Shown: positions 46,236-57,520, numbered from the stretch's first letter. The stretch is DNA of 64,000 bases from Pomphorhynchus laevis (GCA_012934845.2 WNNJ02002039.1:1-64000), one strand, 5' to 3'. Notes: generated from the sequence alone by a model not told the origin. Translations and numbers: made by a program.

Positions 46236-47324
46236 AAATAAGACGGAGTTTTGAAGTTATGATGGTTGCTTAATTTTTGCGATGTACTTGATATATTACC
46301 TATCATTATGCTTGTAATATAAAAGAATCATTTATTTATTGACAGAAAAACGTTTGATTTGTTATAAGGCTCTATTTACTAAAATAAAACAATTTTGTTG
46401 TATATCTATAACTTGGTACCATTGAGAAAATATCTAATTGAGCAGATATTTTAATTTAAATATTGCATATTTATATTAGAAATAAATGCAGCTAATCACT
46501 AAGATGAACGATGCACGCAATTTTTTACTTCACAGTTTACTCTGATGTTCACAATTACACATTTTAGTTTTACGTATGCGTTGCAGTCATTACAGGATGA
46601 ATCCGTCCTAAGACAACTTCACATTGTATCCAAAGAATACGAGTAAGCATCCGAATGTGTAACAACGACATGCTACACTTCAAGAATGTTTTACGCCAGT
46701 TGCTTTTCTAAGCACAATGTAATCGAATGAATAATATATATGGGCTCTGCACTTAAAATGCTCTGAGTAAAAAATAGTTGAGTCAAGTTATAATAAAAGT
46801 AGGTTATACCCCAAATAAGACGTTATCTACAAGAAGGTAAATAAATTTTGATGAAAAAATATCTGCTCTAATGAACACATTTGAACTTACAAATTAAATA
46901 TGCAATGCTTTATTAAACACCATAAATCTTCATTTCTAAAATTTTAATACTGGAAGATCAGAAGAATAAAATTCGCAATTTATTTTTACGGCGAAAACGA
47001 ATAATCGCTTATTCCGTTACAGACCTATTATAGACCTGTATCAGGTAACTCTCTTGGTTTTATCAAAAATTTAGATATGCCGTATAAGTAAAATTTACGA
47101 CTGAAGAGAAGATTAAGCGCCGAAACCCCTAATAAATGAAAAATTCCTTTCATTTTTGCAGTTCATTGATTAAAAGAAAAATGTTTAGCAAACATACATT
47201 TATATTAATGCCACCGTACCAATTCAAATCGGTACGTAAAGTTGGAATTATTTGAAATCAGCTCTTTAAACTTCTGTTGGATTTTTACTAACCAAAACAA
47301 TCGACTATCTCTTGTGTTATTTAG
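46236..47324. other. Gene-free interval
   Basis: AT-rich sequence between element L and LINE J. No ORF, RNA gene or long repeat is recognised. I could not find the continuation of LINE K2 here, which would be expected if L had inserted cleanly. Confidence 0.4.
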
Positions 47325-48223
47325 TTCATCCTTTTTCAAGGACATTTCTCCTGTCGCATTCATCCGTCTAAACAAATCTTCTCAATCTAATCATTCCCAG
47401 CCCCCTCTCCTAAAAATTGTTTTCAAGCATCGCTCTCATGCGTCTTCTGTCCTCTCTCAATGATTAAAACTAATGTCCTCTTCTACCACTCGAATTTCCC
47501 CGATCGCACCCCTTCCGAAATTGCTCAACTCTCTTCTGCCCGCATCGTAAAACGACATCGATAAGAAAACGGCAAAACATCTCTCTCTATCCGAAACATC
47601 GACCGAAATTTTTAAGTTCTCTACACCGCCTCAAAATTTGATGGCGCCCCATCTCTCTATGTCTTCTCCCCAAGTCCCTTTCACCACCACACACGGTTTC
47701 CGGCTTGGCCTCATCAACACTAGATCTATTCTCCATAAATCCGATCTTATCCTCAACCTATTCACCAAGCAATCTATCAATCTCTTCTGACTCACCGAAT
47801 CCTGGCATTCAGATTCCGACGCCCTCTGCATTTGCCGTCTGCTCTCTGCCGGTTGCTCAGTTGTTGAATCCGCCCGCCCCTACAAGCTCATCCCCTTCTA
47901 AATTCTCTAATCATGACGGCATTATCGCATTCACCCGTCACCCCTCGTCTTTTCGCAAAATCACTCCCCTTTCAGTCCTCGTTTTTTGAATTGCTTACTT
48001 GTCGTTCTTCTAGCCCGATTACTCTGGATCTCGCTATTGTATATCGTCCTAGTTCATAAGCTCCTACCTCCTTTTTTATCGTACTCGCTGACCTTATTTC
48101 CCATTGTTCTTTGTCCTCCAATCCTTCACTCGTTCTTAGTGACTTCAACACCGCCTCGATCGCACCTCTTCCGCGGATTCCATCCGGTTCATCAACATTC
48201 TATACAACTACAATTACAAAATC

Positions 48224-48279
48224 ATCTCTACTACCCCCACACATATCCTTGGCGGGATATGTGTGGGGGTAGTAGAGAT
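48224..48279. repeat. Perfect 25-bp foldback inside LINE J
   Basis: Bases 48224-48248 and 48255-48279 are exact reverse complements around a 6-base loop (TTGGCG). Other copies of the LINE have only the left arm, followed by different sequence. The right arm is therefore a local templated inverted duplication that replaced part of the endonuclease region. Confidence 0.95.
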
Positions 48280-48723
48280 CGGATACTTCATCGCGGTATC
48301 TGATCGTTTTGCTACCTACACCTCACTGTTCGTCTCCGATTATGTCTATCCGATCACTTTCTCGTCACCCTTGATCTCACTTCCAACCCTCTCCGTTTTA
48401 AATATCTACCGTTCTACGTCGCCATTTGAGAAATCTTGACATCCCCCTTCTCCGCTCCACCTTACTTAAATCGTCTCTATCTTCTCTCACAATAACATCA
48501 TCCTCTACTCACGATCTTGCCTTTCTTTTCGACTCCGAACTCACAATCACTCTCGATCTTCTCTTTCCCTTCAAGCCCCTCCCTCACCGTCGCTTGCAAC
48601 GTGCCCCATGGTTTGACATCCAATACCTACTCTAAAAGCGTTGACTCCATCATGTTTGTCGAGTCTATCACCGCTCTCTCAGACGTGATATCCGCTCGCT
48701 CACTCGATATCTCCGTGATTCCT

Positions 48724-48821
48724 TGTGGTATCACATTTAATTACTTTATCATTTATATTTAACTTTACCTACTATTTGTAGATTCGTGAATAAAAGCCAT
48801 TTATTCTCTCTGGTTATCACA
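48724..48821 (+). repeat. 5' LTR of element M
   Basis: 98 bp, TGTGGTATCACA...TTATCACA. A TATA-like TTATATTT lies at 48753-48760. About 28 bp downstream is ATTCGTGAATAAAA (48782-48795), which also contains an AATAAA signal. Those 14 bases are exactly complementary to 48823-48836 just outside the LTR. Confidence 0.93.
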
Positions 48822-48837
48822 ATTTTATTCACGAATT
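48822..48837 (+). promoter_or_regulatory. Primer-binding region of element M, complementary to its own LTR
   Basis: The bases directly after the 5' LTR (ATTTTATTCACGAATT) do not begin TGG, as most tRNA-complementary sites do. They are instead complementary to 48782-48795, near the expected transcript start. Tf1/sushi-type Ty3 elements are known to prime from their own transcript end in this way. For M this is inference from complementarity and position. Members of the CsRn1 lineage are generally described as using a tRNA. Confidence 0.55.
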
Positions 48838-48840
48838 GTC

Positions 48841-51800
48841 TTGATGGATACTCTGTTCAAGCCGGATACACTCAAACTAACGACAGACTGTCCTGAAGCA
48901 GAACGCGAATGGCGTCACTGGCGATATCGCTTCGAAACATTTATCAAACGCATCAAAATGGATTCACAAGATGACAAACTTGATCTCTTGAAAATCTCAA
49001 TTTCCGCTCAATTATTCGACAAGATTGACGAGTGCCTGGATTATGATTCAGCAATGGATGTCCTCGACAAAGCATTCATAAAATCTACAAATTCGGTTTA
49101 CAAACGACACCTACTGTGTTCTGCACGACAAACTCTCGATGAATCGATATCTAACTATGTGGATCGTCTTGAAACACTTGCGCGACAATGCACCTTCAAA
49201 GATGTGAAAGCTAAGGAGCTGCGCGATATTCTTATTTGCGATTCATTTATTACGGGTTTACAATCGAACGAAATTCGTCAACGCATACTCGAGACTAATG
49301 ACATCGACAAAGAGAAAGCTTATCAAGTCGCTCGAACGATTGAAGCAGCTCAAACTCAATCAAACGAATATCGACACACATCCGAATTCACAGTAAATGC
49401 CTTAAGGGAAACCAAAGGTTCAAAAGGAAATACTGATATTTCTGAAAGTGAAGAATCTATTGCCGTAGCTCAAAAGATCAACAAGAAAAGGTGCTACTTT
49501 TGTGGTGGAGTTATGCATACACGAAATCGTTGTCCAGCCCGGGATGCTGAATGTTCATTCTGCTTAAAACGTGGACACTACGAAAAAGTTTGTCGAACTA
49601 AGTTGCTTCGATCTCGACGAAAATACAATCGTAGTACTCGACCATACGCGTCCGACTGTGAATCACTTAATATCATATCCTGTCAAAATGCAAATGGTGA
49701 TGCATCTAAACTTGACGACATGACGGTACAAGTTCGCGTTGGAACACAACAGCTGGATGCTCTTATCGATACAGGGAGCTCTTCCAACTTTGTCGATTCA
49801 TCAGTTATTCGAAAACTAGGTATTCCTACAGAATCTTGTTGTGTTAGGATTTCCATGGCTAATTCATCATTTACATCCGTATGCAATGAACGATGCGTAT
49901 TACCGATATCTTACTGTGACCGAAACTATACTGACATTCAATGCTTCGTCATGCCTCATCTTTGTCGTAATCTCATACTTGGTCATCCATTCCTGCGCTT
50001 GCATTCAAGTGTTTCCATTCGACTTCGAGGAAATGCTAAGCAAGAAACATTAACCATTGGGCAACTATCGAGCATGGAAATCGATATACCGTCGTTATTT
50101 TCAGACGATTTTAAAAACTGGAAACCTGCAGCAATTCCGTCCCGGCGCCGTAATATCGAAGATCGCCGCTTTATTGCTTCGGAAGTAAAACGGATGTTGT
50201 CCGAAGGCATCATCGAGCGCAGTCGCTCACCGTGGCGTGCGCAAGTTCTTATTGTAAACAGAGAAGGACGTCGTCGTCTAGTAGTAGATTACTCGCAGAC
50301 CGTAAATAGATTCACGGTCCTCGACGCTTATCCCATGCCCCGAATTGACGACCTGATCGACACCATATCGTCCAATAACGTGTTTAGCACCCTCGATTTA
50401 AAAAGTGCTTACCATCAAGTTCCTTTGCAAGCAAACGAAAAATTCTTGACCGCATTCGAGGTAGATGGTCAACTCTATCAATTTCAGCGTATGCCTTTTG
50501 GACTCACGAATGCTGTAGCCGCCTTCCAGCGAATAATCAACGAGATCATAGAGAAAGAAAACTTAACCGGCACCTATTCATACCTCGACGATATCATTGT
50601 GTGCGGCAAAACACAGCAAGAACATGATACAAATCTGGCCAAGTTTCGTGAAGTTGCTTCTAGGTACCGAATAACACTAAATGAATCGAAATGTATGATT
50701 AATAAAACGATGATCAATATTCTGGGATATCAAGTTGGTAGTGGTATTAAACGGCCTGATCCTAATCGTGTCTCACCTTTGCGAGAACTGCAGGTACCTC
50801 AAAATAAACGTCAACTGCGAAGAATTGTCGGCCTTTTCTCACATTATTCCAAATGGATTCAAAATTTTTCGTCGCAGATTCGTCCGTTAGCTGAAACCAC
50901 GATATTTCCTATTACACCTGCAGCAAAGCGCTCATTTGAGATAATTCGTGATTGTATTATTTCAGCTACTCTAACACCCATTGATTTCAATAAGACATTT
51001 ACAGTAGAGACTGACGCATCCCTTTATGCTATCGGTGCTGTATTAACGCAGGATAACAAACCCGTCGCATTTTATTCGCATACACTTAGTAAGAATGTCG
51101 TTGGACATTCCGCTATTGAGAAAGAGGCCATTGCCATCGTTGAATCATTGCGATACTGGAGGCACTATTTGTCTGGACGAACTTTCAATGTTCTAACGGA
51201 TCAAAGGTCAGTTTCATTCATATTTAACAGGAATCATAAGAGTAAAATTAAAAATGAAAAAGTGCAAAGATGGCGTCTCGATCTATCTGAGTTCAAATAT
51301 TGTATACTTTACCAGCCTGGAAAGTTGAATTATGCGGCCGACTCAATGTCTAGGGATATTTGTGCTTCAAGTTGCGGTTACTTTAACAAACAGAAAGATC
51401 TCAAGCTTCTTTATGAACTTCACGCTACGCTTTGCCACCCAGGAGTCAATCGTTTGTATCACTTCGTTCAATCGAATCAACTTCCATATAGCACTGAAGA
51501 CGTTCGTTATGTTGTATCTCATTGCGTTACCTGTTCGTTGTTGAAACCAAACTTCTTCAAGCCTCCAAAAACTGCCCTCATCAGAGCGACACGACCTTTC
51601 GAAAGAATTTCACTTGACTTCAAAGGTCCTTTGCCCAGTTCATCAGGCAAGAAATATTTGCTTACAGCCGTCGATGAATATTCTCGTTATCCCTTTGGAT
51701 TTGCATGCCGTGATATGTCCGCTCAAACAGTGATAAATTGCCTGCGTGGTATAGTGACAATATTTGGTCCACCTGAATTTGTACATTCCGATCGCGGGTC

Positions 51801-52404
51801 ATCCTTCATGTCGAAAGAATTCTCTGATTATCTGGAGAGTATTGGCACGGTAGCAAGTCACTCTTCTCCGTACAATCCGTTAGGCAACGGACAGATCGAA
51901 CGCTATAACGGTATATTATGGAGCGCTGTACTTTTGCGGCTTAGAGACTACAATCGTCCGGTTGCTGCTTGGGAAACGGTCCTCGCTGAAAGCCTTCAAT
52001 CTATTCGAGGACTATTATGCACCTCAACTGGCTCGACACCTCATGATCGAATCTTCAACTTCTCTAGACGCCCATTAATTAAATTCAATTTACCAGAATG
52101 GCTCCGTCGTCCCGGATCTGTATTCGTGCGAAACTTCTACAAACACGACAAATACGACGATAAATTGCTCAAAGCTAAACTGATAAACGCGAATCCAAAC
52201 ACGGCTCATATCGAACTTCCATCTGGGAAAGAAGCAAATATTTCAACTCGACACCTATCTCGTTATCCTTCAGAAACCTCCATTTACAAGGATCCAGACA
52301 GTTCGGATATTCGTAGTTCGGGATTGTCAAGGGACGGGGATGACGACTGTCAAGATAGCTTCGATAGGAACCAGCCAGACTATGAAGATGATAACAATAA
52401 CTGA
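48841..52404 (+). CDS. Gag-Pol polyprotein of element M
   Basis: 1187 codons in a single frame, so gag and pol are fused without a frameshift signal. Residues 1-200 are a helical gag-like region. Two CCHC knuckles lie at C218-C231 (CYFCGGVMHTRNRC) and C238-C251. The aspartic protease has DTGSS at 310-314. The reverse transcriptase spans about 445-650 with YLDD near 581-584. RNase H starts near 720 (ETDAS). The integrase has an HHCC zinc region near 861-895, and its D, D, E residues lie near 925, 984 and 1019 (SLDFKG, HSDRGSSF, NGQIER). The C-terminal tail is acidic. ATG codons at 48841 and 48844 sit only 20 bp after the LTR. Confidence 0.93.
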   Translation: MMDTLFKPDTLKLTTDCPEAEREWRHWRYRFETFIKRIKMDSQDDKLDLLKISISAQLFDKIDECLDYDSAMDVLDKAFIKSTNSVYKRHLLCSARQTLDESISNYVDRLETLARQCTFKDVKAKELRDILICDSFITGLQSNEIRQRILETNDIDKEKAYQVARTIEAAQTQSNEYRHTSEFTVNALRETKGSKGNTDISESEESIAVAQKINKKRCYFCGGVMHTRNRCPARDAECSFCLKRGHYEKVCRTKLLRSRRKYNRSTRPYASDCESLNIISCQNANGDASKLDDMTVQVRVGTQQLDALIDTGSSSNFVDSSVIRKLGIPTESCCVRISMANSSFTSVCNERCVLPISYCDRNYTDIQCFVMPHLCRNLILGHPFLRLHSSVSIRLRGNAKQETLTIGQLSSMEIDIPSLFSDDFKNWKPAAIPSRRRNIEDRRFIASEVKRMLSEGIIERSRSPWRAQVLIVNREGRRRLVVDYSQTVNRFTVLDAYPMPRIDDLIDTISSNNVFSTLDLKSAYHQVPLQANEKFLTAFEVDGQLYQFQRMPFGLTNAVAAFQRIINEIIEKENLTGTYSYLDDIIVCGKTQQEHDTNLAKFREVASRYRITLNESKCMINKTMINILGYQVGSGIKRPDPNRVSPLRELQVPQNKRQLRRIVGLFSHYSKWIQNFSSQIRPLAETTIFPITPAAKRSFEIIRDCIISATLTPIDFNKTFTVETDASLYAIGAVLTQDNKPVAFYSHTLSKNVVGHSAIEKEAIAIVESLRYWRHYLSGRTFNVLTDQRSVSFIFNRNHKSKIKNEKVQRWRLDLSEFKYCILYQPGKLNYAADSMSRDICASSCGYFNKQKDLKLLYELHATLCHPGVNRLYHFVQSNQLPYSTEDVRYVVSHCVTCSLLKPNFFKPPKTALIRATRPFERISLDFKGPLPSSSGKKYLLTAVDEYSRYPFGFACRDMSAQTVINCLRGIVTIFGPPEFVHSDRGSSFMSKEFSDYLESIGTVASHSSPYNPLGNGQIERYNGILWSAVLLRLRDYNRPVAAWETVLAESLQSIRGLLCTSTGSTPHDRIFNFSRRPLIKFNLPEWLRRPGSVFVRNFYKHDKYDDKLLKAKLINANPNTAHIELPSGKEANISTRHLSRYPSETSIYKDPDSSDIRSSGLSRDGDDDCQDSFDRNQPDYEDDNNN

Positions 52405-52567
52405 AAGCAATATGATGCCACTGACAATATCGATATGAACTTGAGTTCAAAGAGGACATCAATTCCTGAGGCAAACCATCATCCCGTGACAACTAGAGAA
52501 TTCTACCGACGAAGTACAAGAAGTCGAAGAAGTCCTGCATACTTCCAAAACTATCACATGGGATGAA

Positions 52568-52665
52568 TGTGGTATCACATTTAATTACTTTATCATTTAT
52601 ATTTAACTTTACCTACTATTTGTAGATTCTTGAATAAAAGCCATTTATTCTCTCTGGTTATCACA
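52568..52665 (+). repeat. 3' LTR of element M
   Basis: 98 bp, one base different from the 5' LTR. The single difference lies in the segment that is complementary to the primer-binding region in the 5' copy. Followed by the TTCCT target duplicate. Confidence 0.93.
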
Positions 52666-53005
52666 TTCCTATCTTGATCTTCGCCGGTCTCATCTCCACC
52701 CAATACGTACCAAATGCAACTCCCTCTGGCAGCATAAAATCAACACTTCATTAAAATCTAAGTCTCTCCGTCATACTGTTTACTGAATCCATGCTTGCTC
52801 CTCTTCGTCTTGCAACATAAATCCACATGATTATTCGTCATTTCTTCAGACTAAAGTATTCATGCTGCTCTCTCACAATCCCGTCTTCATTCCATCTCAC
52901 TGCTACTCGCATCGCCTCATCCTCCCGAAACTCTTCTATCTTCTCTATGTTTTACCTGCGTAAGTCACATCTGTCATCATGTACTTGCCCAACAAAACCT
53001 CACCT

Positions 53006-54384
53006 TATTGGACGGCATACGACCTTTACTTATCACTTATTATTAAAGTCACCGGAGCTATAAAGGTTTCTATAATAGGTATTAAAGTCGAAGCACTCTT
53101 ATCTGGCACCGGAAAAAGAATACATGCTCTTGTTTCTCTTTCTATGAGACCAAAAACCCATTAAACATATACATGGCGGCCTACATTTTACTTCAAACAA
53201 TAAAAGCATTTTAGTTTATTATTCATTGACAGTATTTGCGAGCATATGCTCCTGTGTCAAAAATCACTTAAAATAGAAAAAATGCGAAATTTGTTTTCTC
53301 TTTATTGTTCGTTCCTTAGGCCCTGTTGCTGTTCATCGAGACCATTCCAGCGAATTGACAGTATTGACGAGCATATGCTCCTGCGTCGAACTTAATAAAG
53401 AAAAAATGCGAAATTTGTTTTCTCTTCATTGTTCGTTCCTTAGGCTCTGCCAGTACCGTTTCTTAAATTCTGCTAAGGATTTTTTCACTACTCTCTGTTT
53501 ATCGAGGCCATTTCGGCCGATTATAACCCTGTGAGCAAATCTCTTCGTCTTGCATTGTATGATTAGTCGATGCGCTAATTTCATATAATGACCTTGTAGA
53601 TAGGTGGTTGTGCGACGTTTAATTTGGTTGAATATTATATGATTTAGATCATTTGGTACTTTCTAGACCAAGCACATATCCCGGCAGTCTAAAAACTCGT
53701 GTAACGTATTTGTATTAAGATACATTAGCCTCCCATCATATAATTCTTCTTGTAGATGAAATAAGCGTTGTTATATAATAATCGTATAATTAATGTAATG
53801 TAACCCTTTATGTATAAAGGGTAATAAAAGGATTTTTATAATCATTTTCTAAATGCTTATATCATAATAATCATTAATATATTACTATAGATAAGATATC
53901 TTACGATATCTTGCTCGATTATATTCTCATCTTATCTTATGATTGACTGAATAACACTTATTCCCATAAGCCATCCTGCTTTGTTAATTCTTTAAAATTT
54001 AAGTTTGTAGCATTTTAAGAACTTCTTTTTTATTAACAACATTAATCGGTATATAAGTAGTATGAAGTCATATGGGTTGTTTGATGTAGGCCAAAACATA
54101 TACTCGGAGTCATTGCCGATCTACTTATTAGTTATAGCTTAGACACCCACTGATTTGCCAGGATTCTTTATTAGCAACCAGTCAGTTATTATAAATCACT
54201 AAAATTTATATCGAAACTTTCGAAGCATTCTATTAACAGAATGCAATTGCAGTTCTTGATTTTGATAACAATAAATAAATGAACATTTATCTGAGCAATT
54301 TAATTATCACCTTCTGCGGCTTTTCGGCAATGATGCGGCATTTCTTATTAATATTATAATATATTAAATATATAGAGAAATATG
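53006..54384. other. Interval with a 129-bp direct duplication
   Basis: Bases about 53226-53326 and 53355-53448 are copies of one block (TTGACAGTATT, GAGCATATGCTCCTG, AAAAAATGCGAAATTTG, TTCGTTCCTTAGG). A GCATATGC palindrome occurs in each. The rest is AT-rich and holds no gene that I can support. Confidence 0.65.
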
Positions 54385-55683
54385 TAATTAACTCTAATAA
54401 TGTTTATTCAACAAGTAATTATATTTATCCAGATAGTCTTATTCTTAATAAAATAAAATAAATAAAGGTTTTCTTATAAATTCTTAATAAAATCAATGTT
54501 TACAAGAAACATATTTTTGCATGAGCATTCATGCATACCATATAATATAAAATATAATACATTAAATTACATAATTAAATTACATAAAGATATGAAATAT
54601 ATGTTTTGATATATTGATGATATATGTCTCTTTAACTCTAATGATTTTGCTTCAATAAGTGAACAAATTTATCCAAGTAGACTTATTCCTAATAAAACTA
54701 ATATTGATGATAAAGAGGGTATATATCTAGATGTAGACACTAAATTAACATCCGTCAAATTTATTATTAATTTACATTGTAAAGTTGACATATTTAAATT
54801 TACAAGAAACATATTTTTGCATGAGCATTCATGCATACCATATAATATAAAATATAATACATTAAATTACATAATTAAATTACATAAAGATATGAAATAT
54901 ATGTTTTGATATATTGATGATATATGTCTCTTTAACTCTAATGATTTTGCTTCAATAAGTGAACAAATTTATCCAAGTAGACTTATTCCTAATAAAACTA
55001 ATATTGATGATAAAGAGGGTATATATCTAGATGTAGACACTAAATTAACATCCGTCAAATTTATTATTAATTTACATTGTAAAGATGACATATTTAAATT
55101 TACAAGAAACATATTTTTGCATGAGCATTCATGCATACCATATAATATAAAATATAATACATTAAATTACATAATTAAATTACATAAAGATATGAAATAT
55201 ATGTTTTGATATATTGATGATATATGTCTCTTTAACTCTAATGATTTTGCTTCAATAAGTGAACAAATTTATCCAAGTAGACTTATTCCTAATAAAACTA
55301 ATATTGATGATAAAGAGGGTATATATCTAGATGTAGACACTAAATTAACATCCGTCAAATTTATTATTAATTTACATTGTAAAGATGACATTTTTAAATT
55401 TACAAGAAACATATTTTTGCATGAGCATTCATGCATACCATATAATATAAAATATAATACATTAAATAATGAAATTTTAAGAATTGCAACAATATGTAAT
55501 GATATTGGCTTTCTTAAAAATCATTTAAATAATTTAATAGATACATATTTTAAACTGGGTTACTATAAAAATAACATCAAGCAGAAAATAGTAAAATATA
55601 TAAATCAACACAATAATATTAAAAATAATATTAAAACTATTATTAAAAATGAATTTAAACTTTTAAGTGGAAAAATAATCTAA
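54385..55683 (+). pseudogene. Reverse-transcriptase fragment, tandemly iterated
   Basis: The last unit and its downstream continuation read YIDDICLFNSNDFAS, IYPSRLIPNKTN, GIYLDVDTKL, HCKDDIFKF, HEHSCIPYNIKYNTL and LRIATICNDIGF. The pattern (YIDD, IYP.EL, LD, DKRDDF, SNIP..YG) matches a reverse-transcriptase type common in animal genomes whose class is not settled. A Penelope relation is possible. The first half of the palm is absent. A TGA stands just before YIDD in every unit. Confidence 0.6.
54499..55466 (+). repeat. 300-bp tandem array, three full units and a partial fourth
   Basis: TTTACAAGAAACATA recurs at 54499, 54799, 55099 and 55399, exactly 300 bp apart, with only one or two substitutions between units. 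A more diverged part-unit precedes the first (about 54390-54470). Being 100 codons long, the unit stays in one reading frame. The fourth unit departs at about 55466 into the natural downstream RT sequence. Confidence 0.96.
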
Positions 55684-56589
55684 TATTATTAATCTAATAA
55701 TATTAGATTTTTTTTCAATTAGTCAAATACTAGACAAAAAGTTTGACCTCATTATAAATACATTCTAACTATATCTCTTCAGACCTCTGACGACGGCATC
55801 GAAAACACCAAGAATTTGAATATAAAAATTGAATAATTTGAATTTTAAATATAAATCAACACAATAATATTAACAATAAATTTAAAATCATTAGCGGAAC
55901 CTTTTTATGGATGGCTAATAAATAATATACTTTGGAATATATTTAAACTATTAAGTGAATAATTGCAACAATATGTAATGATATTGGCTTTCTTCAAAAT
56001 CATTTAAATAATTTAATAGATACATATTTCAAACTAGATTACTATAAAAATAACATCAAGCAGAAAATCGTAAATCATTATTTAATCAAAATATAGAATT
56101 GCATTTGCATTCCTGCATACCATTTATTTACATTAGAATTTCATTTGAGTCTGGTGGATTATTGTGCATATTATTAGAAAATTATTGTAGACTTAAGGGA
56201 AAATACGATTTTATGTTGTCTAGATAATTGGTCTGAAAGAATTCAACATGATAGTTTACAATTGTAAATATTAAGGAGCAATCAGGTATAATTGAAATAC
56301 AAAGCTAGTAACTACTATCATATTCAGAAATGAAATTATAATTATAATTGAAATACAAAATTATTTCGCTATCATATTCAGAAATTAGGAACAACATAAA
56401 AATTTACAATTGTATTGTGTACATTAAAGTTTATTTATATCATTTATGCCATTAGGTATCTATTTAAATAATTCTTAAGAAAACAAATATCATTATTATG
56501 CATATTACTGGAAAATTATTGTAGACTGAAGGAGAATACGATTTTATTTTAAAAAACAATATTTCGATCGTTTAGATTCTTTTCAAGTT
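55684..56589. other. Interval with scattered copies of the RT fragment
   Basis: Bases about 55966-56075 repeat, with small changes, the RT C-terminal segment of 55480-55590 (TTGCAACAATATGTAATGAT, in part). A second duplicated block (GGAAAATTATTGTAGAC, then AATACGATTTTAT) lies at about 56161-56213 and 56495-56548. No intact gene. Confidence 0.6.
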
Positions 56590-57520
56590 GCAATATTTAC
56601 AATCGATACGATGTATATAGTACAAAACGATCAGGAATAATTATTCGTATAAAGTGATCCCCATTTCGTTCGTAAGTGGTAATTTCAGATTCCAATTGCT
56701 TTTGTTGTTGGACATCAGTGGGTACTGTGTCGCTATGTAAATGAACTCCTAGACTAAACGCCTGCATATGTCGTCTTATTCCGATAAGCATGAGGTTTGA
56801 TCAAATCAAATTAGTGGCCTGTATGGAGAACCTGATTTGCAATGGCTGACGACGTTTCAACTCGTTTGAGGACATATCGGTGTTGATATATGTGTATTGA
56901 TTTTTTGATTAGTTCGATCGATGCAGGTATATTCACAGTCATTGCATGTAATTATGTATACCTGTTTATGAGGTGATGTGTCGGGATTATATTTTAATAT
57001 ATAAATCAATGTTGCAGCTCTTCTATGGTAGATGTGGACATTTTCTATATTTGAGACTTTTAGATGATTCCTGAAGAAATACCATACATTGTCATTTATA
57101 AAGGATGTCCATTCAAATGTTTGACCCTTTTCAATTATATCGATCTTTTTGTTGCTGAAAATTCACACAAAGATTGGCGTCTTGCTCTCTCAATAGATCA
57201 GCAAGGAAAATCAATGCTTTGCAGCATCTTAACAATGTTTTGTCGTTCTTTCATTTCTAAGGCCTTAGAGGAGAAAATTAGAGCTGGTCGACGTAATAAG
57301 ACCTTAGCGGTAGCGATCTTATATGTAGACGAGGTGTACGAATTCCACGGTGGCGGTTGCCAACGTATACATGGCTTTCTAAATAATGCCGTTTGGATTC
57401 GTGTTCCGATCTTTGTAACTTTCACGTCGAGAAAGTTAATTTTTTGAGTTTTCAAGAGTGACGTCCCATTGAATAGACATATCCTGTGAATTAAATAATG
57501 TTGCGAAGTCGTCAGCATCT
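56590..57520 (-). mobile_element. Penelope-like element fragment
   Basis: On the minus strand, 57518-57198 encodes KINFLDVKVTKIGTRIQTALFRKP, in part, the FLDV...T.+YRKP region of Penelope-type reverse transcriptases. A thumb-like stretch (LRRPALIFSSKALEMKERQN) follows. Downstream (56960-56880), VYIITCNDCEYTC resembles the start of the GIY-YIG nuclease (G.Y...C..C...Y.G), and ESEITTYERNGDHF near 56690 could be its later part. The palm catalytic motif is not seen and frames change. A 5'-truncated, inactive copy. Confidence 0.6.

Larger units (their letters stand above)
48719..52670 (+). mobile_element. Ty3/Gypsy LTR retrotransposon M (CsRn1/Kabuki type), looks whole
   Basis: LTRs of 98 bp lie at 48724-48821 and 52568-52665 and differ at one base. 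A 5-bp target duplication TTCCT flanks them (48719-48723 and 52666-52670) within LINE J. One uninterrupted gag-pol frame fills the interior, with no visible break. The motif VDYSQTVNRFT followed by DAYPMPRIDD is typical of the CsRn1/Kabuki lineage of Ty3/Gypsy. There is no env-like frame. Near-identical LTRs and an open frame indicate a recent insertion. Confidence 0.93.
47325..53005 (+). mobile_element. L2-like LINE J, split by the Gypsy element M
   Basis: Homology to F starts in ORF1 at about 47330 (SFFKDISPVAFIRLNKS), runs through the endonuclease (TRSILHKSDLILNLFTKQS) and reaches the linker (APWFDIQYLL) at about 48718. It resumes after M at 52671 with the matching sequence CTATCTTGATCTTCGCCGG and ends near 53005 within the linker. 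There is no reverse transcriptase and no 3' tail, so the copy is truncated at both ends. It is frame-shifted many times. Confidence 0.83.

Noticed and set aside
57064-57447. A 127-codon plus-strand ORF as a host gene.
   Set aside because: The opposite strand encodes a Penelope-like RT segment with recognisable motifs. The plus-strand frame has no similarity and is probably its shadow.
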